A stretch of 64,000 nucleotides of DNA, from positions 62,001-126,000 of the forward strand of contig NZ_JASLGT010000004.1 in assembly GCF_030150205.1 (NCBI RefSeq), read 5' to 3'. Source of the DNA: Niabella sp. Lineage in GTDB: Bacteria > Bacteroidota > Bacteroidia > Chitinophagales > Chitinophagaceae. The translations under genes and the position numbers were made by a program. How positions within the stretch are numbered: position 1 is the stretch's first letter; each line of letters starts with the position of its first letter. The notes beneath the pieces are model-generated. The model ran no database searches. It was not told the origin of the DNA and saw nothing but the letters and a program-made list of their open reading frames with translations. Positions 50,803 through 58,809 of this stretch are shown piece after piece.

Positions 50803-51756
50803 ATGAAACGAATACGACAACACAGGCGGTGGATGAAGGCCGCAGCTGGTATCCTGGTGTTTTTACTTTTTAACGGGCCATGTGAGGGCCAGGAAATTCC
50901 ATTGTACGAGGGAGCGATCCCCAACGCAAAGCATACGGATATAAAAGAGGAGCATCGCTTTGATCCGGTGGTGGACAGCCTGATCAGTAAGGTATCGGTA
51001 CCCACGCTTACGGTTTTCCGGCCGGCACATTTACCACCCCAAGCCCCGGCAGTTATTATTTGTCCGGGTGGTGGATATCATACCTTACTGATCGAACGGG
51101 AAGGGCGGAAGGTGGCAGAGGCCTTTAATCAAAAAGGGGTGGCCGCTATCGTGCTGAAGTACCGGTTGCCGGATGATGCCTATATAACCAATAAATCCAT
51201 CGCGCCTTTACAGGATGCCCAGCAGGCCATTTTGCAGGTGCGGAAACATGCGGCAGCCTGGGGTATTGATACCGGGGCGATCGGGATCATGGGGTTTTCT
51301 GCAGGCGGACATGTGGCTGCCATGGCCGGTACGCATTTTGACACAGCGTCTATCCGGCATCCGGCGGATATCAGTCTGCGTCCCAGTTTTATGATACTGA
51401 TCAACCCCGTAGTCAGTTTTTCGGATAGTACCGGGCACCGGGGCTCCCGCACCAATCTGCTGGGCAGCATGGTTTCAAAAGACCAGGTTCGCTTTTTCTC
51501 GCCCGAATGCAATGTTCGCCCGGATACGCCACCCGCTTTTTTGGCGCATGCGGCGGATGACAAAGTAGTGCCGCTGGCAAACAGTATGGATCTTTTCACC
51601 GCATTGAAACGGAAGAAAGTAGCCGCAGAAATGCATATTTATGCATTGGGCGATCATGGTTTTTTAAATAACCTGCCGGCTTTTGAACAATGGTTTGGCA
51701 GCTGTATTTACTGGATGCAGGTCTCCGGATGGCTGAATACATCTTCTTCGTTATGA
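50803..51756 (+). CDS. Secreted alpha/beta hydrolase (esterase-like)
   Basis: The frame opens at 50698 inside susD, but ATG 50803 gives a signal peptide (MKAAAGILVFLLFNGPCEG region) and 317 residues. The alpha/beta-hydrolase core has oxyanion loop 'IICPGGGYHTLLIEREG', nucleophile Ser166 in 'IMGFSAGGHVAAMAG', Asp in 'HAADDKVVPLANSM' and His in 'ALGDHGFLN'. It resembles acetylxylan esterase/BD-FAE-type enzymes of polysaccharide loci and may remove acetyl or acyl groups from the substrate glycan. It is the last gene of the operon, 73 nt after susD. Confidence 0.85.
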   Translation: MKRIRQHRRWMKAAAGILVFLLFNGPCEGQEIPLYEGAIPNAKHTDIKEEHRFDPVVDSLISKVSVPTLTVFRPAHLPPQAPAVIICPGGGYHTLLIEREGRKVAEAFNQKGVAAIVLKYRLPDDAYITNKSIAPLQDAQQAILQVRKHAAAWGIDTGAIGIMGFSAGGHVAAMAGTHFDTASIRHPADISLRPSFMILINPVVSFSDSTGHRGSRTNLLGSMVSKDQVRFFSPECNVRPDTPPAFLAHAADDKVVPLANSMDLFTALKRKKVAAEMHIYALGDHGFLNNLPAFEQWFGSCIYWMQVSGWLNTSSSL

Positions 51757-51904
51757 ATGCCGGAGCCGATGTAGATTGAAGGGCGATCCGTCCGGAAAAT
51801 GTGAAGCACCCATTTGATACGGCAGTGAGCCCTTGTCCGTTTATTTTTAATACCTTCATAGGAACCGATTTTCCGGCGATGTACAACAAAATACCAACCC
51901 GATC

Positions 51905-52180
51905 ATGGCAACCGATATTGGTTTTGAGATCCGGCTGATACCTAAAGATGGAACACTGGCTGGTAAGAATATAGAAGCGATCAGCGGCATCTGTGAACAG
52001 GCCAAAGCAAGCTGCGAGCTGGAAGGCCTGTATGGTAAGTACTGGTTTCATTTAAAGGAGAAAGGCCGTTATCTTTCTATTGTACTGTATGGGTATTACC
52101 GTGGCGACCAGGAAGATGATGCGGAAGCACTGGAAGAAGTATTGGAACTTACCTGGCAGGATGAGGAAAATGGCGCCTAA
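51905..52180 (+). CDS. Small acidic protein of unknown function
   Basis: The protein has 91 residues, cytoplasmic, and acidic at the C-terminus ('DQEDDAEALEEVLELTWQDE'). Beta-rich N-terminus 'ATDIGFEIRLIPKDGTLAGK' and 'GKYWFHLKEKGRYLSIVLYG' suggest a small alpha/beta fold. It follows the esterase gene by 148 nt and may be separately expressed. It is the last chromosomal-looking gene before the presumed element boundary. Confidence 0.55.
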   Translation: MATDIGFEIRLIPKDGTLAGKNIEAISGICEQAKASCELEGLYGKYWFHLKEKGRYLSIVLYGYYRGDQEDDAEALEEVLELTWQDEENGA

Positions 52181-52416
52181 TTGGCGACCGGTATTTTAAA
52201 CAGCTGGAAGAGCTGTACGGCCTTCAGATTGTAAGGGATTACTGGTAGCGCTTATTTTTAACAGGGTGGTTGCTGTTCCGTCAATGGCGGCTCAGATGGA
52301 TGAATCTGATTTCTCCGAAATACAGTAGATTGCAAACGAGGGTAAAAATGGTTAACCGGGCTATATAAAGTTATTTCTCAACTTACCGTTATGGATTGTT
52401 TTCAAATGGCATACAA

Positions 52417-52446
52417 ATAAAAAAGACCCGCATTGCGAGTCTTTTC
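52417..52446 (-). terminator. Terminator of the interrupted tRNA locus
   Basis: AAAAGACCCGC (52421-52431) and GCGAGTCTTTT (52435-52445) form a stem with one mismatch and a 3-nt loop. On the minus strand TTTTTTATTTG follows, so the natural direction is minus, downstream of the tRNA fragment at 52467-52481. No gene is recognised in 52181-52416. Confidence 0.7.
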
Positions 52447-52466
52447 TAACTGATTAACAATCAAAG

Positions 52467-52481
52467 TGCCCAGAACAGGAA
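52467..52481 (-). tRNA. Displaced 3' end of a tRNA gene, presumed att site of an integrative element
   Basis: On the minus strand the bases read TTCCTGTTCTGGGCA, matching a tRNA 3' end: the end of the T loop, T-stem strand CCTGT, acceptor strand TCTGGGC and discriminator A. The remaining tRNA is absent to the right, where AT-rich element DNA begins; a terminator follows on the left. This is the expected footprint when an element integrates in a tRNA 3' end and leaves the displaced fragment at its far side. The intact tRNA should lie at the other element end, outside the window. It is the attachment core only, not a functional tRNA. Confidence 0.6.
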
Positions 52482-52503
52482 CAATACTATACATTGCCAA
52501 AAG

Positions 52504-52809
52504 TTGATTATCAATTGTTTGTATAAAATTTTAAAGGCGTGCGGAACACCAGAGGAACAAATTTTTCAGTTTTGCTCATTTTTGGAACATTATGCCAGTT
52601 TCAGCAAGTTTCTATCTACCCCCAATTTTTTATTTAGTGACTTTAAAAATGCCAGGGTAGGCTCGCGGACGCCGGCAATGTGGATCGCCTGGCATCGTGG
52701 CTACATCAAAAGCGTTTTCCTGAATGACGAGCTCGGTAAGCGCCACGGGCATGGGATGCCGGCATCTTGGTTAAAGAGCATTAATCCTAATACGGCTTAT
52801 ACAAAGTAA
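52504..52809 (+). CDS. Hypothetical protein near the element edge
   Basis: The frame encodes 101 residues just inside the presumed att site. It has an N-terminal helix 'KILKACGTPEEQIFQFCSFL' and a tryptophan-containing second half 'TPAMWIAWHRGYIKSVFLND'. No family is recognised. The end overlaps the minus-strand 2-TM gene by 23 nt. It could be a small real gene, a remnant or chance. Confidence 0.35.
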   Translation: MIINCLYKILKACGTPEEQIFQFCSFLEHYASFSKFLSTPNFLFSDFKNARVGSRTPAMWIAWHRGYIKSVFLNDELGKRHGHGMPASWLKSINPNTAYTK

Positions 52810-53017
52810 AACCACTTAACACAATTACTGCGGAAATGATAAGTATCACAATGTCTGGTAAAGAGAACCCCCAAAGAATTTGTTTGTGATTATTATGGTC
52901 TACAAGTTTAAGTAAATGGGCCATAGCAATATACAAAACACCTACGCCAAAAATAAAGGCGGAAATAATAGATATTGTATTTAAAATCAAAATACCCATA
53001 CTACAAATATACATCAT
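52787..53017 (-). CDS. Small two-TM membrane protein
   Basis: The protein has 76 residues with two hydrophobic helices, about 8-36 and 49-71 (DIVILIISAVIVLSGFTLY), joined by a polar loop 'KLVDHNNHKQILWGFSLPD'. Its start overlaps the stop of the 353-residue gene by 4 nt (ATGA), so it is translationally coupled to it. Two-helix proteins are frequent effectors or anchors in defence cassettes (family knowledge); the role here is inferred. An internal start (MGILILNT...) would shorten it by six residues. Confidence 0.7.
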   Translation of the reverse strand: MMYICSMGILILNTISIISAFIFGVGVLYIAMAHLLKLVDHNNHKQILWGFSLPDIVILIISAVIVLSGFTLYKPY

Positions 53018-54075
53018 TTGGCTATGTCCTTGTTTCTGTCAACTTGTTTCAATAAATTGATCAGATCTTCGGGGGCTTTTATAGAAAGTGAATCCTTATA
53101 TTTTTCAAATATTTCTTTTTTCATTTTCCTATCGTTGCTCTCATTAATAAAATCATTGATGGATTTTAATACACCCGGAAGGCCATCTGTTTTTAATGTA
53201 AATTCTTTGCTCTCATATCCTCCACCACAAATAAAAAGAATAATCCCCGCCATTAATGTCGCCTTTTTGATTTTCGATTTTAAATCAATTTTTCCAGGAC
53301 TGTTTAAATTTATTGAGGAAGCCAACTGATCGGATGAAATATTTAGATTAAAGTGAATGGACACTTCATCCAGCAGCGAAAGCAGGTTGTATCCCATGCC
53401 AAATATATCTTTAGCAGGCAATTCTCCCCTTTGGGATACATTTATTATGAAGTGCGTTTCATTATCAAGGTAAAAGACGTCCTTCAAAGTCCGCTCGATA
53501 ACTTCTGCATACGCACCTGCATCATTCAGCGCCTGATGGGCGGTAAACATTCTGTAGAAATAGGGGTCAATATCCATTTTCGAGACATGCTTCTTCCACT
53601 TTACACGCCTAATGAACGGGGTTTTAACCTCCATTCTTCTACGTTCTTCATTAGATATATTTAAATCAATAGTATCTCCGACAATTTCCCCAATAGAAAT
53701 AAAATCTGAGTTTGCGGATGGGCAAACCACAATATCTCCGGATTTGATGGTGTACATGAATTTATACACCTGATTAACTATCAGGGATAGCGCCCTTGCT
53801 GAAAGATCTTCCCCCTCTTCGAGGTTTAAATTTGCGTATTCATTAATTTTTACCTTTAGTAATTGCTTTATTATAGCACCCGAATTGATGTGCTTTTCAG
53901 AAATTTCTTTAATAAATTCAGCGTCAATGCCATCATGTTCGAGTCCAACATATCCAACCTCCAAAAAGTTAGAATACAGAGTGCCTCCCTGAGATCGAAT
54001 AAGCCAGTAATTTTTATTTGACTCGTCTTCGATAGCTGCAATAATGTCTTCAAGCAATTCGTCAATATTACTCAT
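53014..54075 (-). CDS. PUA/EVE-like protein with membrane segment, putative defence component
   Basis: The protein has 353 residues. The N-terminus 'NYWLIRSQGGTLYSNFLEVG' plus 'YVGLEHDG' and, at 112-133, 'SGDIVVCPSANSDFISIGEI' with 'FIRRVKWKKHVSKMDIDPYF' form a pattern I associate with the N-terminal PUA/EVE-like modules of Mrr-type restriction proteins. The middle part 'NETHFIINVSQRGELPAKDI' leads to a hydrophobic segment at 271-286 (ATLMAGIILFICGGG), and a charged C-terminus follows. No nuclease motif is visible. It is coupled to a two-TM gene and lies right at the element edge. Confidence 0.65.
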   Translation of the reverse strand: MSNIDELLEDIIAAIEDESNKNYWLIRSQGGTLYSNFLEVGYVGLEHDGIDAEFIKEISEKHINSGAIIKQLLKVKINEYANLNLEEGEDLSARALSLIVNQVYKFMYTIKSGDIVVCPSANSDFISIGEIVGDTIDLNISNEERRRMEVKTPFIRRVKWKKHVSKMDIDPYFYRMFTAHQALNDAGAYAEVIERTLKDVFYLDNETHFIINVSQRGELPAKDIFGMGYNLLSLLDEVSIHFNLNISSDQLASSINLNSPGKIDLKSKIKKATLMAGIILFICGGGYESKEFTLKTDGLPGVLKSINDFINESNDRKMKKEIFEKYKDSLSIKAPEDLINLLKQVDRNKDIAK

Positions 54076-54279
54076 ATTAGCAGTTTTTTCAAATATACGA
54101 GAAAAAGTCAGAAGTCATTCACCAGCCCAGAAACAGGTCCCACTTTCAAAATTCGGTATTTTTAGAAACTGCTGCCTATAAAATTGACCCTATAACGTCG
54201 CGCCGCCAGCTGCGGTTGCAATTATTAATCCTGTTCGTTGTAAGATTCCATATCGTTTTATGTTTGCCTTGAGGGCACG

Positions 54280-55092
54280 CTACTGTACAATAAAGGCAAT
54301 AGGTAATTTACAGTAGGCCTTTACTTCCCGTCCGTTCTGGATAGCGGGCTTCCATTTACCGGATTTTTTAATTACACGTACAGCTTCTGCACCCATTCCA
54401 AATCCGGGATCTTTAATAACCTTCACATCGCTCACGTTGCCTTGTACGTCCACAACAAACTGAACAATTACCTGGTAGTTGCCTGGCGAAGCTCCGTTTT
54501 CCACGGGCACTTCCTCTCTCAGGTTGGTGGTCAGATACCGTCCCCAGTCGCCCGGATACTGCGCTTCTTTTTCAACTTTGGTAAATATTACAGAGCTATA
54601 ATCTATAGATCTCGATATTACTAACTCCTCATCGCTATTACTAGCTTCAGGCGGCGTGATTAAGCTGGCATCCTTTACACTCTGCGTTTTTCTTTTTGAC
54701 TCAAAACTCCTTTCAGCCTGCAGCACCAAAGCTTCTTCATTCGCCCGATCGGCTAACTCTTTTGCAATTCGCCCCTTCGCCGTAAGATACATAACCTCGA
54801 CAAAGGCATCCCCGGCAGTATCGAGTCGCTTTTTTACTGCCTGTATTGTTTTATAGCTCCCCATGTATTTCGAGAGATTTTCATTATAGTAGCTCATTGC
54901 TTCTTTCGCAGGATACCTGCCGTTTATCGCGTTGTTTATTTTATACTTTGCAGTATTTACAATTTTGTAGGTTTCGATATACACAGGCTTAGCAAGGTCT
55001 TCTACAATACGTTCTATTGAATCCTTAACAGGATCTGTTTGAGTAAAACCAACTGCAGGGAGTAGTAATAAAAGGAGAACTAAATACCTCAT
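54280..55092 (-). CDS. Exported protein with TonB C-terminal domain
   Basis: The protein has 270 residues with a signal peptide (MRYLVLLLLLLPAVGFTQ). A helical middle region is followed by a clear TonB C-terminal domain: 'YPGDWGRYLTTNLREEVPVE', 'VIVQFVVDVQGNVSDVKVIK' and 'AVRVIKKSGKWKPAIQNGRE'. TonB C-terminal domains contact TonB boxes of outer-membrane receptors, but this protein lacks the N-terminal membrane anchor and ExbB/ExbD partners, so it is probably a periplasmic variant and not a functional energiser. Part of a run of minus-strand secreted proteins in the element. Confidence 0.78.
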   Translation of the reverse strand: MRYLVLLLLLLPAVGFTQTDPVKDSIERIVEDLAKPVYIETYKIVNTAKYKINNAINGRYPAKEAMSYYNENLSKYMGSYKTIQAVKKRLDTAGDAFVEVMYLTAKGRIAKELADRANEEALVLQAERSFESKRKTQSVKDASLITPPEASNSDEELVISRSIDYSSVIFTKVEKEAQYPGDWGRYLTTNLREEVPVENGASPGNYQVIVQFVVDVQGNVSDVKVIKDPGFGMGAEAVRVIKKSGKWKPAIQNGREVKAYCKLPIAFIVQ

Positions 55093-55127
55093 TTAATTTA
55101 GTTTTTTAGTGCCTATTACTTTTTGTT

Positions 55128-55412
55128 TTAACTCATTGCACTTAAATCATTAGCGATTGCCTGCTCATCGAATAACGTAAGCTGCCCGTCTCGCAAATGA
55201 GAATAGTAAGCTCTACCTGCAGCAAGGGCGTCCATTTTATTACCGGAGCGTAGAGCTTCATCGTAAGCCCGTCTTAGCTCTTCCGCCAATTGCTGCCTTT
55301 CTTCCTGCAATCGTCGCTTTTCTTGATCCTCTTTCACTTTTTGTCTTATTGAAGAGACAATAAGAGCCAATATAACACATCCAATTATCAACAAAAACAA
55401 GGTTAAGCTCAT
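55128..55412 (-). CDS. Small membrane-anchored coiled-coil protein
   Basis: The protein has 94 residues with an N-terminal membrane helix (LFLLIIGCVILALIVSSI, about 4-22). A charged coiled coil 'KEDQEKRRLQEERQQLAEEL' follows, then a polar tail 'ALAAGRAYYSHLRDGQLTLF'. No family is recognised. It lies 35 nt upstream of the TonB-domain gene on the same strand. Confidence 0.65.
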   Translation of the reverse strand: MSLTLFLLIIGCVILALIVSSIRQKVKEDQEKRRLQEERQQLAEELRRAYDEALRSGNKMDALAAGRAYYSHLRDGQLTLFDEQAIANDLSAMS

Positions 55413-55532
55413 AATATATCATTTTGAAGCAAATCATCTTGGTATTCTGACAATAAAGCTAGTAAAAAAACAAACCCGACCAATCATCCATTAAACACTC
55501 TGGAAAATAATTTTTACTGCCCTCCTAGACTT

Positions 55533-55928
55533 TTATTTGCCAGTATATCCGTTTTGAACCATCCAGTTTAGCAGTTCTTCTAATCTTGCCTTTCGGTAGT
55601 CTTTAAAGACAATAGAGTCAATTCCTTGCATTATGCCAGTATATTTAAATACACTATCCATTAACCTGGCTACCTCCTTCTGTGAGCTTTTTCGATTCTT
55701 TGTTTTTTCAAATCCGGCCTTTATAAACACTTCGGAAGTGTCGAGAAATCGCTTGGTCTGTGCAAATAGCGCTTTATCGATAGGTTCATTTCCCCTCCAA
55801 ACCATAGTATCTAATTCAGGATATTCCTTGTTGCCCAACACAGATGACAGGCGTAGTGCTTTGTTTTGTGTCGCGTTCGTGCAAGAGAGGCAACCTATAA
55901 CTAAAAAAGATACTATAATTTTCTTCAT
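55533..55928 (-). CDS. Small lipoprotein of unknown function
   Basis: The protein has 131 residues with lipoprotein signal MKKIIVSFLVIGCLSC (Cys16). The mature part is helical ('LFAQTKRFLDTSEVFIKAGF', 'YRKARLEELLNWMVQNGYTG'). No family is recognised. Its start overlaps the stop of the preceding gene by 4 nt (ATGA), so the two are co-translated. Confidence 0.7.
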   Translation of the reverse strand: MKKIIVSFLVIGCLSCTNATQNKALRLSSVLGNKEYPELDTMVWRGNEPIDKALFAQTKRFLDTSEVFIKAGFEKTKNRKSSQKEVARLMDSVFKYTGIMQGIDSIVFKDYRKARLEELLNWMVQNGYTGK

Positions 55929-56710
55929 TTGGCTGTTTTCTTTAATGATTCAATAAAATTATTTTTTATTGACACCCAGTCTGCTTTGCATCTTAATAAT
56001 TGATAAAAGCAATCGTATTTGGTGGTCTTCTTAGCGGCTACATTTAGCACTGTTAAATTGTACTCCTTATAATCCATGTCGAGGTTTTTGATAATGATAT
56101 CTAAAAACGGCTTCCAATTATTTATTATCTGCTTTCTATTGTCAATGACCCATTCAGATGCCTTAAATTGTGTTTCTATGATTTTCTTGAACTCATCCGA
56201 TGAAATATCGTATTTAGAAACATTTTGATCGAAAATATTTCTTCTCAATTTGGTATATTCATCTTCATTTGCCAAGTCCAAGTCTTCCTTGGCTTTTACT
56301 TGATTTTCATACTCATATTTTATCATCTGCCAATCACCTTTGACTCCATAAAGTATTATACTCCAATTTCCTGTTTTGATATTAGCATTTGCTTTTTCAA
56401 ATAGTTTATTATTGTACAATTTGCACCCACTACAAGAATTGTCTGTCCATTTTTTTAACACAGACAAAAAAATATTTCTATTTGTATACAGATCACTATG
56501 AAGAACCATACCTTTCCACGCATCAGACTGGGTATTTAAATCGTAGATTATCATCTCGTAGTCATCATTCCACTTTTTAGATGCCTTTGCATTTAAATAT
56601 GAATATAACTCCGGATACTTTTCTTTCAAAAGTCGTGAATTGTCGTTTAATTGGCCCGCTGAAGAAAGAGTTATTAAAAGTAGAATGAAAACGGGTATAA
56701 CGGACTTCAT
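55925..56710 (-). CDS. Exported protein of unknown function
   Basis: The protein has 261 residues with a signal peptide (MKSVIPVFILLLITLSSAGQ). It is strongly helical and lysine-rich with repeated aromatic residues. A C-x-x-C pair lies in 'NSCSGCKLYNNKLF' and further cysteines in 'TKYDCFYQLLRCKADW'. No enzyme family is recognised. It is the first gene of a two-gene unit with the 131-residue lipoprotein. The gene is more AT-rich than those left of 52 kb. Confidence 0.65.
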   Translation of the reverse strand: MKSVIPVFILLLITLSSAGQLNDNSRLLKEKYPELYSYLNAKASKKWNDDYEMIIYDLNTQSDAWKGMVLHSDLYTNRNIFLSVLKKWTDNSCSGCKLYNNKLFEKANANIKTGNWSIILYGVKGDWQMIKYEYENQVKAKEDLDLANEDEYTKLRRNIFDQNVSKYDISSDEFKKIIETQFKASEWVIDNRKQIINNWKPFLDIIIKNLDMDYKEYNLTVLNVAAKKTTKYDCFYQLLRCKADWVSIKNNFIESLKKTAK

Positions 56711-56852
56711 AATAGTGAGTTTTGAGTAAATGATACTTCATTCCTGTAGCAAATTTAATATTTTGTTTGTTTATTATTAACGGAAAACAGTAATATAAAG
56801 CTGTGCGAAATTCCTATATCAACAGTCCTTGCTCTGTTGTTACGCGTTACTC

Positions 56853-57062
56853 TTATTTTGGTAGTACTTTAATTGAAAGCGCACGTTCCAGATCGCACAT
56901 TGTTACACCCAATCTGGTCTCTACCTTTGCATCGCGCATGTATTTCAACCGGTTGGTAAGAGTGTTGCTCTGAATCCCAAGAACCTGACACAACTGGTCG
57001 CGATTAACAAGTATCCGGTCCTTTACTTTGACGCCGACGATATGTACAACCGATTCTACCAT
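56853..57062 (-). CDS. Small protein with helix-turn-helix-like pattern
   Basis: The protein has 69 residues. 'VNRDQLCQVLGIQSNTLTNR' followed by 'LKYMRDAKVETRLGVTMCDL' looks like a helix-turn-helix, as in small element-encoded regulators or excisionase-like proteins. This is a pattern call only. A GC-rich patch (CCCCCGCGCCCGCGCG at about 57121-57137) lies upstream, between it and the divergent 57195 gene. Confidence 0.5.
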   Translation of the reverse strand: MVESVVHIVGVKVKDRILVNRDQLCQVLGIQSNTLTNRLKYMRDAKVETRLGVTMCDLERALSIKVLPK

Positions 57063-57194
57063 TTTTTTAAGTTTTGCTTATTTCCTGAATTTTAGGCAAT
57101 CTCGATCCTAGATTCTCCACTCCCCCGCGCCCGCGCGTAAGAGGTACTTAGACAGGGGGCTTATGCGAGTATTTTTTGCTATCTTTAAAAAAAC

Positions 57195-57434
57195 ATGTTG
57201 CTTATGTCATTGATTCAAAGGAAACCGATAAAGTATACCTCAAAAAAGGGTCTGAACTTCCGAATCGATATTTTTAAAGAAGATTCAGGATACAGGGTTA
57301 TTGTTAAGCTTGATAGAAACGTCGATGGCGAAATAGAACATTCGGAGGCCATCAATAAATTTATATTTTTCTCTCAGGCCAGCGACGAGACTATCAATGA
57401 TGTTATATTCTCTGAATGTGAGAGCTTCGACTAA
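57195..57434 (+). CDS. Hypothetical small protein
   Basis: The protein has 79 residues. An alternative ATG at 57204 (MSLIQRKPIKYTSKKG) is likely the better start. A beta-rich pattern 'YTSKKGLNFRIDIFKEDSGY' plus 'RVIVKLDRNVDGEIEHSE' suggests a small beta fold. No family is recognised; divergent from the helix-turn-helix-like gene. Confidence 0.5.
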   Translation: MLLMSLIQRKPIKYTSKKGLNFRIDIFKEDSGYRVIVKLDRNVDGEIEHSEAINKFIFFSQASDETINDVIFSECESFD

Positions 57435-57511
57435 GATCTTTTTATGGAAAATGGCTTTAGTTAAGAACCGGCACCTACCGTCCTGGCTAAGAGGAAGCTA
57501 GTATTTTAGAG

Positions 57512-58288
57512 TTACTTGAACGTTTGGCCGTGTGATTCTATAACATTCCCATTGGCATCGATAAATGATAAATCACTTCTAATAGGATTAGCTAACAGGG
57601 GTGTAGTTTTAAGTTGAAGCACATTGGGGAGTTCGGATGTTCCAATATAAAAAGTTTGCTTGTTCTCAGATATCAGCTTGGCAAAATTATAGACTGAAAA
57701 GAATTTTGATAAGTCATTTAACAGTATTTTATTATTGAATTTTAAGTCAAATTCTTTTAACAAACCAAAGTAATATGTAATAGCAATAATTCCCATTTCA
57801 ATAGGGTCATCTTCTTTGCTCAATCTTTGTCCATTGAAGTGAATTGGCGGGTTGTGTATGCCGTCTCGGTCTATAATTGGTAGTGCAATCAGTCTTGATA
57901 GTTGGCCACGAATTGGCATTATTTCAATTTGGTTTCCACCGACAGGAACATACTCCATAAGTGCCACTAATCGATGTCGTTCATGCACTGGAATTGACCC
58001 AATGAGTGGTTTACAGGAATGTTCCGACGCATTTCGCGCTTTAATGAAGTAATTTAATAATGGAGATTGTTTTATTTCTTTGGCTTTATTACCCAAGAAA
58101 GGATACGCTCTTTCCTTTATGTCTTCTACGCCGTAATACAATTTTTTCCATATAAGCTGCAAGTGTATTAAAAAGTTATTCCAACAATGATTGTTGCTTC
58201 CCATAAGAGATTCTGTTCTGGAAATCGATTCACACAAATATGTAGCAGTTAATTTTAGCTCAGAAAATGATTGATGTAGATTTGGCAT
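57512..58288 (-). CDS. HEPN-like protein, putative RNase/defence
   Basis: The protein has 258 residues. The helical N-terminal half ends in Arg85-Asn86-Ala-Ser-Glu-His90, the R-x4-6-H motif (with Asn after Arg) that forms the catalytic centre of HEPN ribonucleases. The preceding helix 'ERAYPFLGNKAKEIKQSPLL' and the one before it fit a HEPN bundle. The second half is beta-rich and not recognised. No nucleotidyltransferase (MNT) antitoxin is adjacent, so it is not a standard HEPN/MNT pair. Function is inferred from the motif only. Confidence 0.6.
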   Translation of the reverse strand: MPNLHQSFSELKLTATYLCESISRTESLMGSNNHCWNNFLIHLQLIWKKLYYGVEDIKERAYPFLGNKAKEIKQSPLLNYFIKARNASEHSCKPLIGSIPVHERHRLVALMEYVPVGGNQIEIMPIRGQLSRLIALPIIDRDGIHNPPIHFNGQRLSKEDDPIEMGIIAITYYFGLLKEFDLKFNNKILLNDLSKFFSVYNFAKLISENKQTFYIGTSELPNVLQLKTTPLLANPIRSDLSFIDANGNVIESHGQTFK

Positions 58289-58350
58289 AAATTATTTGTA
58301 TATTTCCTCAAATCTAAGTAAAACCATAAATTGAAGTAAAAAATTGCTAC

Positions 58351-58809
58351 ATGACTAAAGCAGAATATTTTACCAAGTTGAAAGAAAGCATGGAAGTAAA
58401 AGGCGCTATATTTATAAAAAGCTACGATGGCGTTATTTATTTTGTTATAAAAAAGGGTAATACCCATCCAGAGTTTAGATTTATTAAGGACCAGTATAAA
58501 ACCCTACTTGACCTGGAGTTGAAAATAGAAGAAGAAGATGATGATATACGCTTATTTTGGAGTGCAGTACCTATGACACCTGGCGACCGGTGGCAAGCTG
58601 AAGCCGGAAACTTTTTATTTTTAGCAGAAGTAGATGGATTAAAAATTGTTGACCGAGCAAATAATTACGACGAAGATAAAATCAAGACAGATAGTTTAGG
58701 TGAAGCTAAGGACAAGGCGCAGGAGTACTGGGATAACCATAATAGTGCGGATAATGGTAGAACGAGAGGTCCGGGCGGAAAAGCGGGAAGTTCAGAAAAT
58801 GAAAACTGA
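58351..58809 (+). CDS. Hypothetical cytoplasmic protein
   Basis: The protein has 152 residues, acidic at the C-terminus and low in cysteine. 'MTKAEYFTKLKESMEVKGAI' begins an alpha/beta fold ('FIKSYDGVIYFVIKKG', 'IRLFWSAVPMTPGDRWQAEA', 'NFLFLAEVDGLKIVDR'). The last 30 residues are Asn/Gly-rich and low complexity. No family is recognised. The start lies 62 nt from the HEPN-like start, so the two share a divergent promoter region. The end overlaps the 28-residue gene. Confidence 0.6.
   Translation: MTKAEYFTKLKESMEVKGAIFIKSYDGVIYFVIKKGNTHPEFRFIKDQYKTLLDLELKIEEEDDDIRLFWSAVPMTPGDRWQAEAGNFLFLAEVDGLKIVDRANNYDEDKIKTDSLGEAKDKAQEYWDNHNSADNGRTRGPGGKAGSSENEN

Noticed and set aside
52467..52481. A functional tRNA gene
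   Set aside because: Only the last 15 nt of a tRNA are present; no cloverleaf can be built to the right.
57121..57137. GC-rich patch as an origin or regulatory element
   Set aside because: It is a short C/G run without repeats or symmetry beyond a few bases; not enough to call.
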